64,000 nt of DNA from Shewanella putrefaciens (GTDB taxonomy: Bacteria; Pseudomonadota; Gammaproteobacteria; Enterobacterales; Shewanellaceae), in contig NZ_CP066369.1 in assembly GCF_016406305.1 (NCBI RefSeq), positions 700,501 to 764,500 on the forward strand. Direction: 5' to 3'. Under the pieces are notes generated by a model that was not told the origin of the DNA, did not search any database, and worked only from the letters and a program-made list of their open reading frames with translations. Both the position numbers and the translations under genes were made by a program. Below are positions 39,020-49,091 of the stretch, piece after piece; position 1 is the first letter of the stretch, and each line of letters begins with the position of its first letter.

Positions 39020-40246
39020 TTATGTTTTATCAGCCGTAATGCTTTTAAGAAAATGCATGCCATTGGCTATCCAGTCTAAGAGTTGCGCCTCCGCCATAGG
39101 GGGAGAGATAAGATAGCCTTGACCTATGTGGCAGCCATTCTTTTGCAGGTAATGCCAGTCATTCACGGATTCAATACCCTCTGCTACGAGTCGAATATTT
39201 AATTTTTTACACATGGTTAAGGTGCTTTCAAAAATGATCTGCAAATGAAGTTTATGGCTAATACCATTAATCAGACTCTGATCCAATTTAAGCTCATTAA
39301 AGGGCAGTTGAGAGAGTTGCTTAATGGAGGAATAGCCAGTGCCATAATCGTCGATGGAGAGTCCGCACCCCATTAAACGTAGCCGAGTGATCATCGCAAG
39401 CGCAGTGGCGGTATTTTTCACTACCCCAGTTTCAGTCACTTCAAAGATAAAATATTGCGGTGGAATGCCAGATTTTTTGATGAGTTCTAATATCGCCTGA
39501 GAAAACTCTCGGCTTTCAAAAGAGGTGGCGGAAAAGTTGATATTAACTGGGATAAATAGCCCATCGTCGAGCCATTTTCGCTGCATCTTTATCACCATTT
39601 CAACGATCAAAATACTGAGTTCGTCTATGAGTTGGTAATGTTCACATAATGGAATAAAGTCGTTGGGGAAAATAAGCCGTTCATTATGTTGCAGACGAAC
39701 TAACGCTTCTACGCCGACGATATTCCTGCTGGCTATCGAGACTTTGGGCTGAAAATGCAGCACAAACCTATTATCAATCAGGGACTGACGTAATAAGCTT
39801 TCGGTCACTTGTGGTGCAGGGGAGTGGCCGCTCGGTTTAATATCCGAAAGCGTGAGTTTGTTGCTTTGTATCAGCTTTTCTAACTCAGACATTTGCACCG
39901 GTTTTTGTAGGGAGCCGAGTACATTTAAGCCTTCTACCTTTGCCATCAGTTCCACGGCATGAATTAATGCCATTTCACGGCTGCTGACAATAATTAGTCC
40001 ACACATGTAATGTCTACGGGCTAATAGGTTAATCAATTCAATCCCATCTATGCCCGGCATCTCTAGATCGCAGATCAGCACATCAAATTCGGTGTCATGT
40101 TCCTCTAATATGGTTAATGCCGATTGCCCGTCTTCCGCTTCTTGGATAGCGACGACACCTAGCCTCATACATAAATCGACTAAGTACTTCCGCTGAATTT
40201 TACTATCTTCGACTATCAAGGCAGATAGCGTCGCCATAGGGTTCAT
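39020..40246 (-). CDS. Response regulator with EAL phosphodiesterase domain
   Basis: A 408-residue protein with a receiver domain (about 5-125, phosphoacceptor in LICDLEMPG) and a C-terminal EAL domain (about 150-400). The EAL catalytic set looks complete: EALVRL, NINFSATSF, EVTETG, DDYGTGYSS, KLDQSL, AEGIES and GQGY. It should degrade c-di-GMP when phosphorylated or otherwise switched. It starts 4 bases after cheB and is the last gene of the chemotaxis operon, so CheA is its likely phosphodonor. This links chemotaxis signalling to c-di-GMP. Confidence 0.9.
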   Translation of the reverse strand: MNPMATLSALIVEDSKIQRKYLVDLCMRLGVVAIQEAEDGQSALTILEEHDTEFDVLICDLEMPGIDGIELINLLARRHYMCGLIIVSSREMALIHAVELMAKVEGLNVLGSLQKPVQMSELEKLIQSNKLTLSDIKPSGHSPAPQVTESLLRQSLIDNRFVLHFQPKVSIASRNIVGVEALVRLQHNERLIFPNDFIPLCEHYQLIDELSILIVEMVIKMQRKWLDDGLFIPVNINFSATSFESREFSQAILELIKKSGIPPQYFIFEVTETGVVKNTATALAMITRLRLMGCGLSIDDYGTGYSSIKQLSQLPFNELKLDQSLINGISHKLHLQIIFESTLTMCKKLNIRLVAEGIESVNDWHYLQKNGCHIGQGYLISPPMAEAQLLDWIANGMHFLKSITADKT

Positions 40247-40250
40247 AGCA

Positions 40251-41312
40251 TTATCCTTGTGAATAGCTCATTATGCTTTCTGGCACTGATGCAAGGTCGA
40301 TGATGTACATTGCCGCCCCCCGTTTAATAGCCTCTTTAGGCATGCCAAAAACCACCGAGCTCGCTTCATCCTGGGCGAAGGTATCGGCTCCAGCTTCGCG
40401 CATTTCGAGTAGTCCCCTTGCACCGTCGTCCCCCATTCCTGTCAGGAGAAAGCCCACCGCATTTTTACCCGCATGCTTGGAAACCGACCGAAATAGCACG
40501 TCGACCGACGGGCAATGCCGATTAACGGCGGGGCCAGCTTTGACCTCGACTTGGTAAAATGCACCGTTTCGCGTCAGTGTCATATGTTGTCCACCCGGCG
40601 CGAGCAGTGCGAGCCCTGGGCGTACTCTGTCTCCGGATTGGGCCTCTTTCACTTCTATCTCACTTAGGGAGTTTAGGCGTTGCGCGAACGCGGCGGTAAA
40701 TTTTTCTGGCATATGTTGGACTATGACTATCCCTGGGCTATGGGGGGAAAGGCAGGTCAGTATTTGTTCTAGTGCGACCGTCCCCCCGGTTGATGTGCCA
40801 ATTGCGACCACTTTTTCGGTGGTCTTGATCATCGATTTATTTAATGGGGCTTGATTAAGTTGGGATTTATTTGGAGCTGTTTTATTGAGTGGTGCTAATC
40901 GGGTTAACTTGGCTAGTGCCGCTTCACGGATTGCCGCTAACAACTCATCGCGGCTCTGGTGTAAAAATGCCTTAACGCCGAGTTGGGGTTTGGTAAAGAT
41001 GGCTGCAGCCCCCGCGGCGAGTGCTGCAACTGTGGTTTCGGCGCCTTTTTCGGTGAGGGATGAGCAAATCACCACTGGAGTGGGCCGAGAGCCCATGATT
41101 TTACGTAAAAAAGTCAGGCCATCCATTCTCGGCATTTCTATGTCCAAGATAATGACATCGGGCCATATATCACGCATTTTGTTGACGGCAAATAAAGGGT
41201 CCGATGCCGTGCCAATCAACTCTATGTCCTTTTGTCCCGAGAGCATATCCGACAATACCTGCCGCACAACGGCGGAGTCATCGACGATAAGCACTTTGAT
41301 TTTATTCGTCAT
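40251..41312 (-). CDS. cheB: Chemotaxis protein-glutamate methylesterase CheB
   Basis: Demethylates and deamidates chemoreceptors when phosphorylated by CheA. The 353-residue protein has a receiver domain (phosphoacceptor in [13 protein letters not shown]), a linker with short [17 protein letters not shown] near-repeats, and a methylesterase domain with the catalytic triad in GTSTGGT (Ser), VQHMPEKF (His) and GMGDDGA (Asp). It sits between cheD and the EAL regulator gene. Confidence 0.95.
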   Translation of the reverse strand: MTNKIKVLIVDDSAVVRQVLSDMLSGQKDIELIGTASDPLFAVNKMRDIWPDVIILDIEMPRMDGLTFLRKIMGSRPTPVVICSSLTEKGAETTVAALAAGAAAIFTKPQLGVKAFLHQSRDELLAAIREAALAKLTRLAPLNKTAPNKSQLNQAPLNKSMIKTTEKVVAIGTSTGGTVALEQILTCLSPHSPGIVIVQHMPEKFTAAFAQRLNSLSEIEVKEAQSGDRVRPGLALLAPGGQHMTLTRNGAFYQVEVKAGPAVNRHCPSVDVLFRSVSKHAGKNAVGFLLTGMGDDGARGLLEMREAGADTFAQDEASSVVFGMPKEAIKRGAAMYIIDLASVPESIMSYSQG

Positions 41313-41322
41313 GGTTAGCCAC

Positions 41323-41820
41323 TTAGGTATTTTCTAGGTACATCAGTTCGAAAAGACTCGTCTCGGGGAAGAATGCGAGTCGACGGCCGATCTGCCCGCC
41401 CAGATCCTGCGCCGCGAGTGTCATGCCATTTCTCGCCACAAAATCTAACGCGAAGCGCTTATTGCGTACTCCAACTTGGAAGTGGTCCGGCAGAGTTTCA
41501 CTATTGGGAGAGCCGGCGCCACCAAATAAAAATACGTCCAACTCCTTACGTTCAATCCCACGTTTACGGGCCTCATCGAGGAAATAGGGGAGAATCAGAT
41601 TGCCATATCGACCATTGGGTGGCTGCTTGCGGCTCCAAGAGAGCTCGGGGTGGATATTGACGTAGTGGCTGATGCAATAAAAGTTGCTGCTCGCGTGGAT
41701 AATGAGCACGCAGACACAGGAGCCCAGTATCGTATTGATTTCTTGAACCGATGGGGTATTCAGCAAAAAATCACCGGGCCCGAGGGTGACTGTCGATTTG
41801 TGTGGCTGTAGTTCAATCAT
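41323..41820 (-). CDS. cheD: Chemoreceptor glutamine deamidase CheD
   Basis: Deamidates receptor glutamines and can modulate CheC-type phosphatases. The conserved core [10 protein letters not shown] holds the catalytic cysteine, [10 protein letters not shown] the histidine, and the late [14 protein letters not shown] segment is typical. The frame is open to 41898, deep in cheR; the ATG at 41820 gives a normal 165-residue protein and an 8-base overlap with the cheR stop, so I choose it. Confidence 0.9.
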   Translation of the reverse strand: MIELQPHKSTVTLGPGDFLLNTPSVQEINTILGSCVCVLIIHASSNFYCISHYVNIHPELSWSRKQPPNGRYGNLILPYFLDEARKRGIERKELDVFLFGGAGSPNSETLPDHFQVGVRNKRFALDFVARNGMTLAAQDLGGQIGRRLAFFPETSLFELMYLENT

Positions 41821-42634
41821 GCTTGAACCTATAGCAGCTCGGCCTGACCGGGCTAAGCTTCGAGTGGTAGCCATGGATACTTTCTGAATGGCCCACAATT
41901 AATATTCCATTGGGTTTGAGCGAGCGTAACACGTTGGCAATAATGTGCTTTTTTTCTGCTAAATTAAAATAAATCAGCACATTGCGTAAAAATATAATGT
42001 CGAATTTAGTCTCCCATTTGGGAGGCGTCATCAGGTTATAGTTAATAAACTCAACATGTTTAGTGACTTCGGGTTTTACCTTGAACCAGCCGCTATCCTT
42101 GCGAACACCTTTAAGACAAAACTTTTTTAAGTAATTTTCGGGGATTTTTTCCGTTCTTATCACGGGATAAGTGGCCTTTTTAGCCTGTTGTAATACTTGG
42201 GTATTGATATCTGTGCCCACCACTTTCCAGTCGGCATGACAACCAAAGTAGCCCGCTAATACCATGGCGATACTGTAGGCCTCTTCACCGCTGGAGGAAG
42301 CGGCGCTCCAGATCTTTATCTCTGTGCCCTTGGGTAGAGCCTGCACATATTGTTTAATAAACTCAAAGTGTTTAGGCTCGCGGAAAAAGTAGGTTTCGTT
42401 TGTGGTGAGCAAATTAATGGCCACCTCACGCTCTGTGCCGTAATCATCCTGTAGTAGGGCGATATACTGGCCATAATTGGCCAGTTCGAGTTGTGCTAAG
42501 CGTTTATGTAATCGCCCTGCGACTAAGCTCCTCTTGTTCGCATTTAAAAATATCCCCGCATGTTGGTAGAGCCAATCTTTGATAATTTCAAATTGGTTAT
42601 CTGTCAACGTGAGGCTATCCATACGGCTTTCCAT
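41813..42634 (-). CDS. cheR: Chemotaxis protein methyltransferase CheR
   Basis: SAM-dependent methyltransferase of receptor glutamates. The 273-residue protein has the helical N-terminal CheR_N domain (about 10-65), then the Rossmann domain with IWSAASSSGEEAYSIAM (SAM binding), VGTDINTQVLQQAKKATY and DIIFLRNVLIYF. These are all diagnostic. It lies just after the mcp gene, whose last residues may dock it. Confidence 0.95.
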   Translation of the reverse strand: MESRMDSLTLTDNQFEIIKDWLYQHAGIFLNANKRSLVAGRLHKRLAQLELANYGQYIALLQDDYGTEREVAINLLTTNETYFFREPKHFEFIKQYVQALPKGTEIKIWSAASSSGEEAYSIAMVLAGYFGCHADWKVVGTDINTQVLQQAKKATYPVIRTEKIPENYLKKFCLKGVRKDSGWFKVKPEVTKHVEFINYNLMTPPKWETKFDIIFLRNVLIYFNLAEKKHIIANVLRSLKPNGILIVGHSESIHGYHSKLSPVRPSCYRFKHD

Positions 42635-42639
42635 GTCTA

Positions 42640-44256
42640 TTAAAAGTTCTCAAAATCAAAGTCGTCCTGCGGCTCCTGGGATTTGCGACTCTTTTGATTT
42701 TTGGCCACGGTTTTGGGCTGAGCAGGCCTGCGGTGTGTACGGTCTTGCTGCATCGCAATCTTAAAGTACGAAATAAGCTGCTGCAGCTGAGTGGCCTGTT
42801 GGGTCAGCTCTTCTGCCGTGGCGGAGAGTTCCTCCGAGGCGGCGGCATTTTGCTGGGTCGTTATGGTGATTTGCGCTATGGCATCGTTAATTTCACCCGC
42901 ACCGGTCGACTGTTCATTACTCGCGGCGGCAATTTCTTGCACGAGTTCAGAGGTGCGCTGAATGCTGGGAACGATTTCTTCGAGCAGTGCGCCCGCCTGT
43001 TCGGCTAATTTCACCGAACTCCCTGCCACTTCGCCGATTTCTTTGGCGGCGGTCTGGCTGCGGGCGGCGAGTTTGCGCACCTCAGCGGCAACTACCGCAA
43101 AGCCACGGCCATGTTCACCGGCGCGACCCGCTTCAATGGCGGCGTTTAAGGCCAACAGGTTGGTTTGATAGGCGATGTCATCGATGATGCCTATCTTAGA
43201 GGCGATTTCGCGCATGGCGGCGACGGTTTCCTTCACGGCTTGACCGCCGCTGATCGCCTTGACTGCGTTTTGACTTGCAATGCCATCGGTGATTTTTGAG
43301 TTGTCATTATTTTGGCTGATAGACGCGCTCATTTGCTCCATTGCGGCCGAGGTTTCTTCGATGCTGGAGGCTTGCTCGGAGGAGGATTGACTCAAGGATT
43401 CCGATGTCGCCGTCATCTGCTCCGAAGCCGATGAGAGCGTGTCCGCAGAGGAGCGAACTTCGGTCACGACTGAGGCAAGTTTGTCTACCATTTGGGCAAC
43501 GGCATACAACATACTGGAGTTGTCGTGTTCCCTTAGGGCCACATTCACAGTGAGGTCGCCGCTTGCAACGCGGGAGATAATTTCTTGGGCATAGATAGGT
43601 TCTCCACCCAACTGGCGGATTAAACTACGGCCGATAAGCGAGCCCAGTACAATACCGACAATAATTGCGAAGATGATCACACCGATATTGAGTAAACGTG
43701 TCTGTTCATATTCGGCGGTAGAATCGAGGAACATTTTTTCTGCCACGTTTAATTGCACATCGACTAGAGCTGCAAAGCGCTCGGAGATAGGGTCGATGGC
43801 GGCATAAAGCTTGTTAAGCACAAAGCTGTCGAGGGCGGCCATGTCCTTGCTCTGGAGGATGGTTTTGAGCACAATCACTTCTCGATCGGCACTCTCCATC
43901 AATGGCTTGAGTTGCTCAACTAATTTTGCTTCATCGGCAACGAGATCGGTTGCGAGATAGGCGTCCCAACGGGAATGAATGACTTGATAGGCTTGGTCCA
44001 CGTTGACGCTCGCTTGCTGCCAATCCAGATTGCCATTACGCACCTTATGTGCCACATCGACAATATTGACGGCATACATGTCGGCAATCTGTTTAAGATC
44101 TTTGAGTGGAACGACTCTGTCCTTATAAACACTGCCCATGGCATTATTGGATGCCTGCATACCAATGATGCCAAATATTCCAATGATGATTAACAATACC
44201 ACCATGCTGGCCGCAAGAATCGTTAATCTTAGCGATACTTTCATTTTATCAAACAT
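42640..44256 (-). CDS. Methyl-accepting chemotaxis protein
   Basis: A 538-residue receptor. Membrane segments at about 8-30 and 190-212 flank a four-helix-bundle ligand domain (4HB_MCP) of about 155 residues. HAMP and a signalling hairpin follow, with the tip [23 protein letters not shown]. The C-terminal tail is basic, then acidic, ending DFDFENF, which loosely resembles the CheR/CheB-docking pentapeptide NWETF. It is encoded between cheW and cheR, so it is the likely dedicated receptor of this cluster. Confidence 0.93.
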   Translation of the reverse strand: MFDKMKVSLRLTILAASMVVLLIIIGIFGIIGMQASNNAMGSVYKDRVVPLKDLKQIADMYAVNIVDVAHKVRNGNLDWQQASVNVDQAYQVIHSRWDAYLATDLVADEAKLVEQLKPLMESADREVIVLKTILQSKDMAALDSFVLNKLYAAIDPISERFAALVDVQLNVAEKMFLDSTAEYEQTRLLNIGVIIFAIIVGIVLGSLIGRSLIRQLGGEPIYAQEIISRVASGDLTVNVALREHDNSSMLYAVAQMVDKLASVVTEVRSSADTLSSASEQMTATSESLSQSSSEQASSIEETSAAMEQMSASISQNNDNSKITDGIASQNAVKAISGGQAVKETVAAMREIASKIGIIDDIAYQTNLLALNAAIEAGRAGEHGRGFAVVAAEVRKLAARSQTAAKEIGEVAGSSVKLAEQAGALLEEIVPSIQRTSELVQEIAAASNEQSTGAGEINDAIAQITITTQQNAAASEELSATAEELTQQATQLQQLISYFKIAMQQDRTHRRPAQPKTVAKNQKSRKSQEPQDDFDFENF

Positions 44257-44266
44257 TATATTTACC

Positions 44267-44764
44267 TTATCCCAACTGCGGGCTGACGTTGTCGATTAAC
44301 GAAGCTAGCTCTTCTATTGACAGTACTCGTTCACCGTGAAATAGGACCACAAACTGGTCTTCAATATTCACTACACCTTTTATAAATTGCGCTTTTATTT
44401 TTGCCCCGAAACTGGGGGCTGGCTCAATTTCTAATTCATCAATTTCAACCACTTCACTGACACTATCCACCACGGCACCAATAACGACTCTCTGATCCTC
44501 AAAGGCAATTTCGAGAATGATGATGCATGAGCGCTTATCTATGATCAGCGGTGTTCTACCTAAGCGAATTGATAGGTCGATTACCGGGACAACATCGCCG
44601 CGTAAATTAATGACCCCTTTGACAAATTCTGGCATGAGCGGCACAGATGTTAAGTGGCCGTACTCAATAATTTCTCTAACAGAATCAATACTAAAACCAA
44701 AGCTCTCTTCTCTTAGTCTGAATGTCAGATACTGGGTTCTACTTGCTTTTTGGGCCTGTTCCAC
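44267..44764 (-). CDS. cheW: Chemotaxis coupling protein CheW
   Basis: Couples receptors to CheA. The 165-residue protein has the full CheW fold: [21 protein letters not shown], the [24 protein letters not shown] core, and the later [14 protein letters not shown] segment. The spacing to cheA is 5 bases. Confidence 0.95.
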   Translation of the reverse strand: MEQAQKASRTQYLTFRLREESFGFSIDSVREIIEYGHLTSVPLMPEFVKGVINLRGDVVPVIDLSIRLGRTPLIIDKRSCIIILEIAFEDQRVVIGAVVDSVSEVVEIDELEIEPAPSFGAKIKAQFIKGVVNIEDQFVVLFHGERVLSIEELASLIDNVSPQLG

Positions 44765-44769
44765 AGTGA

Positions 44770-46881
44770 TTATCCTTCAGTCTTTGTGATTTGCGAATTG
44801 CGTAGTTCAGTTGAACAGGCAAAATCAATTAATTGGGGAATATCGAGAATAAACCCAATATCACCACTGCCTAATATGGTTGAGCCGGTAAACCCATTAT
44901 TTACTTTGAATATAGGTGCGAGGGGTTTGATGACAGCTTGTAATTCACCGTGCAAGGTATCTACGACTAGACCCGATTTATTTTCGCCATACTGAACGAC
45001 GACGATATTTTCTCGGGCGTTCTTAGCGGAACGAATATTAAATAATTGACTCAGGCGCACAAAGGGCAACACTTCACCGCGAAGATTTAAATAGTCCCTG
45101 TCTTTTACTAATTCAGCTTGATTAAATTCGATGCACTCATAAATCATATTGACCGGCAGGACAAAGTGGTTATTGCCGACACTCACTTCAAAACCATCGA
45201 TAATAGCGAGTGTTAAAGGTAAACGAATTTTAAAACAGGTTCCTTTACCCAATTCGGAGTCTATGAGTATTTGTCCTCGAAGTTCTTCTATATTGCGTTT
45301 TACCACATCCATTCCCACGCCGCGGCCAGATAAATTGGTCACCTGGGCTGCGGTAGAAAAACCCGCGGAAAAGATCAGTTTAAAAATATCTTCCTTGGAT
45401 AGGCTGGTATCGGCGGTGATCAGCCCCTTATCGACGGCTTTCTGGTGAATTTTATCTGGGTCTAGACCCGCGCCATCGTCTTTAATTTCGATGACCACGG
45501 CGCCCGCCTCATGGTAGGCGTTGAGTTGCAGTAAACCCGCAGCGGGTTTGCCACGGTAGCTGCGAATATCCACAGGTTCAATGCCGTGGTCGAGGGCATT
45601 TCTAATCAGGTGCATCAGCGGATCCGATAACTTTTCCACCATGCTTTTATCGAGTTCGGTCTCGGCGCCTTTGATGACCAGTTCGACTTCTTTATTGAGT
45701 TCCCGTGATACATCCCTAACGATGCGTTTTAAGCGACTGAAAGATTCGCCAATCTGCACCATACGTAGGCTTAAGGCACTATCGCGGATCTGCTCAATCA
45801 GGCTCGAAATACTCGAGAATGCTTCCGTTAGCTCTTCATTATTCACTTGCTGGATCAACATCTCATTGGTGGCACCAGAGGTGACTAGCTCGCCGATCAG
45901 TTTGATGAGTTGGTCGAGTTTACGTGCTTCTACTTTAAGGACTTGATAGTCGCTTGGACGCCTATGTTCTTGGTGAGCCTGTCGATTAACGGCCTCTTCA
46001 ACAACGGAACTATGCACTACGCCCTGGGCCACGAGCAGTTCACCAACCGCTTTATCGTGTTGAGTCTTTTGTTGTTCAAGCGCTTGGTTTAGCTCGCGTT
46101 TCGTCACGGCTCCCGCCTCGAGCAAGACTTCACCTAGCTTGTCGATTTGTTGGGGGATCGCCTTAATTTGTTCGGTGATTTTTAAGGGCGCTTGTATGTG
46201 TATCTCACTAGATTCATGAATAAACTCAAACACATCTTCTATCGTTTGCTTATTGGCATCTGTGACTAGCACTAAGCTTAAATTGAGATAACAAGACTCA
46301 GGGTCAAAATTTTCCGGCCAGTGGAATTTAGGGGTTATCGCTTCGAGCGAACCAAGCTTACAGAGGTAACTTATTTGGGATGCGGGGTCCATGCCATCAC
46401 GGAAAACATCGATACCATAGGCGATTTGAATGCCCCAAGCGTCATTTAATACGGGTACAGCGGGTTCTTCTGGCGGGGGAAGGATTGTTGCCTTAGGTGC
46501 TAAATAGCCATTTAAGGCGGTAATGAGCCGCGCGCCCATTTCTATGTCGACGCAGTCCGGGCCACCGGCAATGAGATCTATCATAGTGCTCATTTGTTTG
46601 TGGCAATCGAGGAGCAACTCGCACAGGGGGGCATCGAGTGTGATTGATCCGGCGCGAACTTGCTCCAGCACGCTTTCGACGCTGTGGGTAAAGCCGACTA
46701 TAGCATCGAAACCAAACAGTCCGGCAGAACCTTTGATCGTGTGAGCCGCGCGGAAAATGGCATCAATTTCTTGCTCGACTGTGGTTTCACCCGATTCGAT
46801 GCCGAGCAGGCTGGATTCCATCACGTTGAGTAAATCGAGCGCTTCTTCGGTAAATAACTGCTTAGCCAGTTCCATATCCAT
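44770..46881 (-). CDS. cheA: Chemotaxis histidine kinase CheA with an MshEN-like insert
   Basis: A 703-residue kinase. The Hpt domain has phosphoacceptor H47 in RAAHTIKGSAG. A P2-like domain (about 150-230) follows. At 248-271 and 278-301 are two 24-residue motifs of the form [K/A]-[L/V]-G-E-x-L-[L/V]-x4-[L/V]-x4-[L/V]-x6-Q, separated by 6 residues, resembling the MshEN/GspE-N c-di-GMP-binding motif. Dimerization, ATPase (HLIRNALDHG, DDGAGL, GRGVGMDVV) and CheW-like domains complete it. The ATG at 46881 overlaps the STAS gene stop (TAATG) and fits better than an ORF start at 46923. Confidence 0.93.
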   Translation of the reverse strand: MDMELAKQLFTEEALDLLNVMESSLLGIESGETTVEQEIDAIFRAAHTIKGSAGLFGFDAIVGFTHSVESVLEQVRAGSITLDAPLCELLLDCHKQMSTMIDLIAGGPDCVDIEMGARLITALNGYLAPKATILPPPEEPAVPVLNDAWGIQIAYGIDVFRDGMDPASQISYLCKLGSLEAITPKFHWPENFDPESCYLNLSLVLVTDANKQTIEDVFEFIHESSEIHIQAPLKITEQIKAIPQQIDKLGEVLLEAGAVTKRELNQALEQQKTQHDKAVGELLVAQGVVHSSVVEEAVNRQAHQEHRRPSDYQVLKVEARKLDQLIKLIGELVTSGATNEMLIQQVNNEELTEAFSSISSLIEQIRDSALSLRMVQIGESFSRLKRIVRDVSRELNKEVELVIKGAETELDKSMVEKLSDPLMHLIRNALDHGIEPVDIRSYRGKPAAGLLQLNAYHEAGAVVIEIKDDGAGLDPDKIHQKAVDKGLITADTSLSKEDIFKLIFSAGFSTAAQVTNLSGRGVGMDVVKRNIEELRGQILIDSELGKGTCFKIRLPLTLAIIDGFEVSVGNNHFVLPVNMIYECIEFNQAELVKDRDYLNLRGEVLPFVRLSQLFNIRSAKNARENIVVVQYGENKSGLVVDTLHGELQAVIKPLAPIFKVNNGFTGSTILGSGDIGFILDIPQLIDFACSTELRNSQITKTEG

Positions 46882-47207
46882 TATGCAGTCTCCATCGCCG
46901 CGAGTAGTTGGCTCAGGGAGCAAGCATCTTGGCTGAACAATCCGACGAGCTTAGTGACGACAGGATTATCTTCACCTAACCATCGGATTGACTCCTCTGC
47001 GGCAATATGGCTATGCATCCAAGCGAGTAGCTGTAAGCCTGCGGTATCAAAGTCCTCCACTTCGGAGACATCGATAAGCAGTTGGCTTATCAATTCCTGT
47101 GCCAGAGGCTTAATAGTCTCAAAGTCATCTCTGACTGAAAATATATTCAGTTCTTTGCTGAAACTGAGGATATGAAAATCCGCTTTGCGCTCAATTTGCA
47201 ATGCCAT
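46881..47207 (-). CDS. STAS-domain protein (anti-sigma factor antagonist type)
   Basis: A 108-residue single STAS domain of SpoIIAA type. The usual phosphoserine motif region reads SEVEDFDTAGLQLLAW, where the Asp-Thr-Ala replaces the more common DSSG/DSAG, so the phospho-acceptor may be Thr. In chemotaxis operons such proteins are accessory, and their partners are not in the window. The last base of the stop overlaps the cheA ATG. Confidence 0.82.
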   Translation of the reverse strand: MALQIERKADFHILSFSKELNIFSVRDDFETIKPLAQELISQLLIDVSEVEDFDTAGLQLLAWMHSHIAAEESIRWLGEDNPVVTKLVGLFSQDACSLSQLLAAMETA

Positions 47208-47216
47208 ATTTGAACC

Positions 47217-47585
47217 CTAGGGTAAAATAAGCTTGTTTACGGCATCGAGCATTTGCTCTGCCTTGAAGGGTTTAACGACCCAAGCCTTGGCACCGGCAGC
47301 CTTGCCCGCAGCCTTTTTGTCTTCAGACCCTTCGGTGGTGAGCATGATGACCGGAGTGAAGCGGTAGGATGACTGTTTCTTCAATTCGCTGACAAAGCTA
47401 ATGCCATCCATATTGGGCATATTGACGTCTGAAATGATGAGGTTGAGCTTGCGGCCATCGCATTTACTGAGGGCATCTCTGCCGTCACAGGCTTCAATCA
47501 CATTGAAACCGGCACCTTTTAATGTCATGCCGACCACTTGGCGTATGCTGATCGAATCGTCAACAATGAGTATCGTTTTTGTCAT
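47217..47585 (-). CDS. cheY: Chemotaxis response regulator CheY
   Basis: Single receiver domain of 122 residues that carries the phosphate signal from CheA. VDDS acidic pocket, phosphoacceptor aspartate in LIISDVNMPNMDG, Thr in MLTTEGSE and Lys in WVVKPFK are all present. Encoded between the CheZ-motif MCP and the STAS gene, it is probably the specific output CheY of this operon. Confidence 0.94.
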   Translation of the reverse strand: MTKTILIVDDSISIRQVVGMTLKGAGFNVIEACDGRDALSKCDGRKLNLIISDVNMPNMDGISFVSELKKQSSYRFTPVIMLTTEGSEDKKAAGKAAGAKAWVVKPFKAEQMLDAVNKLILP

Positions 47586-47593
47586 AGTGTTTC

Positions 47594-48763
47594 TCAGAAA
47601 AAGGTAATTTCGGATTCTGCGGGTGATTGGGACGCAGTAGGTCTACTGCGCAAAGAGACCTGTTCTAGGGTGGTGAATGTGCTCTGCAGTTTTGTCAGCC
47701 AGCTTTGGATATCTTGGTCAAAAACGCCATCTTCTAGGGTCAATTCCCGTTCCAATTTTTCGATATCTGTGCTGACCTGGACCAAAATTTGGCTCACCCT
47801 GTCTTGAAATTGCAGGTTCGTTAACACGGCACTGACTTCGGATTGCACTGCAATGCTGTTGTCTTTTAAGGTGATGGAGTTTGACAGTATCGTCTCAGCG
47901 ACCGCTTTAAAATCCTGTAGCACCTGCGCTATGGTATTTTCTGATTGGGCTAAGTCTTCATCATCTTGGCTTGCAAAGGCATTGGTTTGTAGTAGGGTGC
48001 GTTTGAGCATATCGTTCACTTCGTCGATACGCCGTGTGATTCTTGCCCCTGTTTCACCGGAGCGGTTTGAGAGGGAGCGCACTTCATCGGCCACCACGGC
48101 AAACCCTCGGCCACTCTCGCCCGCTCTGGCCGCCTCAATCGCCGCATTAAGTGCCAGCAGGTTAGTTTGCGACGCAATCCCAGCGACTTCAGTGCCCATG
48201 GTTTTTAATTCATCGGTGATCCCCGCCAATGTGGTGATTTCACTCAATAAAGCATTTCGATTCACCATGGCTTTATTTAACAATTGGGTAATGAGAGTGA
48301 GTTGTTGCTCCGAGGTGTGCACTGTCTCGCCTAGGCCGTTTTCTTGGCTAAAAGTATGGCTAGAAATACTGATAGCATCCTGTAGCTGCTGGTACAGCGC
48401 GGTAAACTGGGCCACTAAATTTTCGACTGCGGTAACGAGTTGGTGGTTAGCTAATTGCTGTTGTGAACGCCAAGTTGGCAGTAGTTGCTTAAGGAAGGAC
48501 TTGAGGTGCTGTAATTGTTCATTAAGCGCATTGAGCTCGGATTCTGCTTGGGTCAGTTCGAGTTGTTTGGATATCGCAAGTGCTTGTTGTTGATTGATTT
48601 GGTGATATTCATAGCCTAAGTAACCTAGGGATAAAATAGGGGCTATCACGGGGAGCCAAGTCGCATCCCCCGAACCGAATATGATGAATAAATTGAGTAT
48701 AACGATGGCAAAAATAAGCCTAGGCAGCATAGACGAACGACTCTCTTGATCCTGTTTTTTCAT
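47594..48763 (-). CDS. MCP-like protein with a CheZ-like D-x3-Q motif
   Basis: About 389 residues. The N terminus has one or two membrane segments (about residues 16-32 and 38-52 of the longest frame) and no ligand domain or HAMP. A coiled coil and a short receptor signalling core ([20 protein letters not shown]) follow. Downstream, FQDRVSQ keeps the D and Q spacing of the CheZ active site (D-x3-Q), and the end SEITFF recalls the hydrophobic CheY-binding tail of CheZ. It may be a CheY phosphatase fused to a receptor. A TTG at 48775 is an alternative start. It is first in the chemotaxis operon. Confidence 0.8.
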   Translation of the reverse strand: MKKQDQESRSSMLPRLIFAIVILNLFIIFGSGDATWLPVIAPILSLGYLGYEYHQINQQQALAISKQLELTQAESELNALNEQLQHLKSFLKQLLPTWRSQQQLANHQLVTAVENLVAQFTALYQQLQDAISISSHTFSQENGLGETVHTSEQQLTLITQLLNKAMVNRNALLSEITTLAGITDELKTMGTEVAGIASQTNLLALNAAIEAARAGESGRGFAVVADEVRSLSNRSGETGARITRRIDEVNDMLKRTLLQTNAFASQDDEDLAQSENTIAQVLQDFKAVAETILSNSITLKDNSIAVQSEVSAVLTNLQFQDRVSQILVQVSTDIEKLERELTLEDGVFDQDIQSWLTKLQSTFTTLEQVSLRSRPTASQSPAESEITFF

Positions 48764-48958
48764 TTTTAGCTGCAACTCACAGTGTTTATGTTTATGGGTT
48801 GGAAAGGCAATTGCTACCTTGAGGTTAAGCCTCGCTACTTAAAACTAGTCCAGTGCCGTGATGCTAGCAAATTAAATGTTGTTAAAATGTACATATTTGT
48901 AACAGAATAGCTTCAATTGGTGTTTGGCTTAGGTTTTGAGTGCTAAATCCTCTTATAT

Positions 48959-49006
48959 TCATATCGATAGATGCTCATACTGATAGAAACTCATATTGAT
49001 AGCGGT
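48959..49006. repeat. Three tandem 16-bp repeats upstream of the chemotaxis operon
   Basis: Units at 48959-48974, 48975-48990 and 48991-49006 share TCATAYYGATAG with variable ends. They lie in the 536-base gap (48776-49311) between divergent genes. A regulator array or simple sequence drift are both possible. I see no gene in this gap. Confidence 0.6.
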
Positions 49007-49091
49007 GCATCGCGTTTTTTATGGTAAGGATAAGCCGTTTTCGCGAGAGGGTATGCGCGGTGTTAGGGGGCGGTGGTGCCAAGTGTGTGAT

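Noticed and set aside
41821-41898. N-terminal extension of CheD into cheR
   Set aside because: It would overlap cheR by 86 bases and adds residues not seen in CheD; the ATG at 41820 is better.
46882-46923. N-terminal extension of CheA into the STAS gene
   Set aside because: The TAATG overlap and the Hpt domain start favour the ATG at 46881.
47853-48593. 246-codon plus-strand frame inside the CheZ-motif MCP gene
   Set aside because: Antisense shadow of a coiled-coil coding region, with Ser/Cys-rich composition and no recognisable domain.
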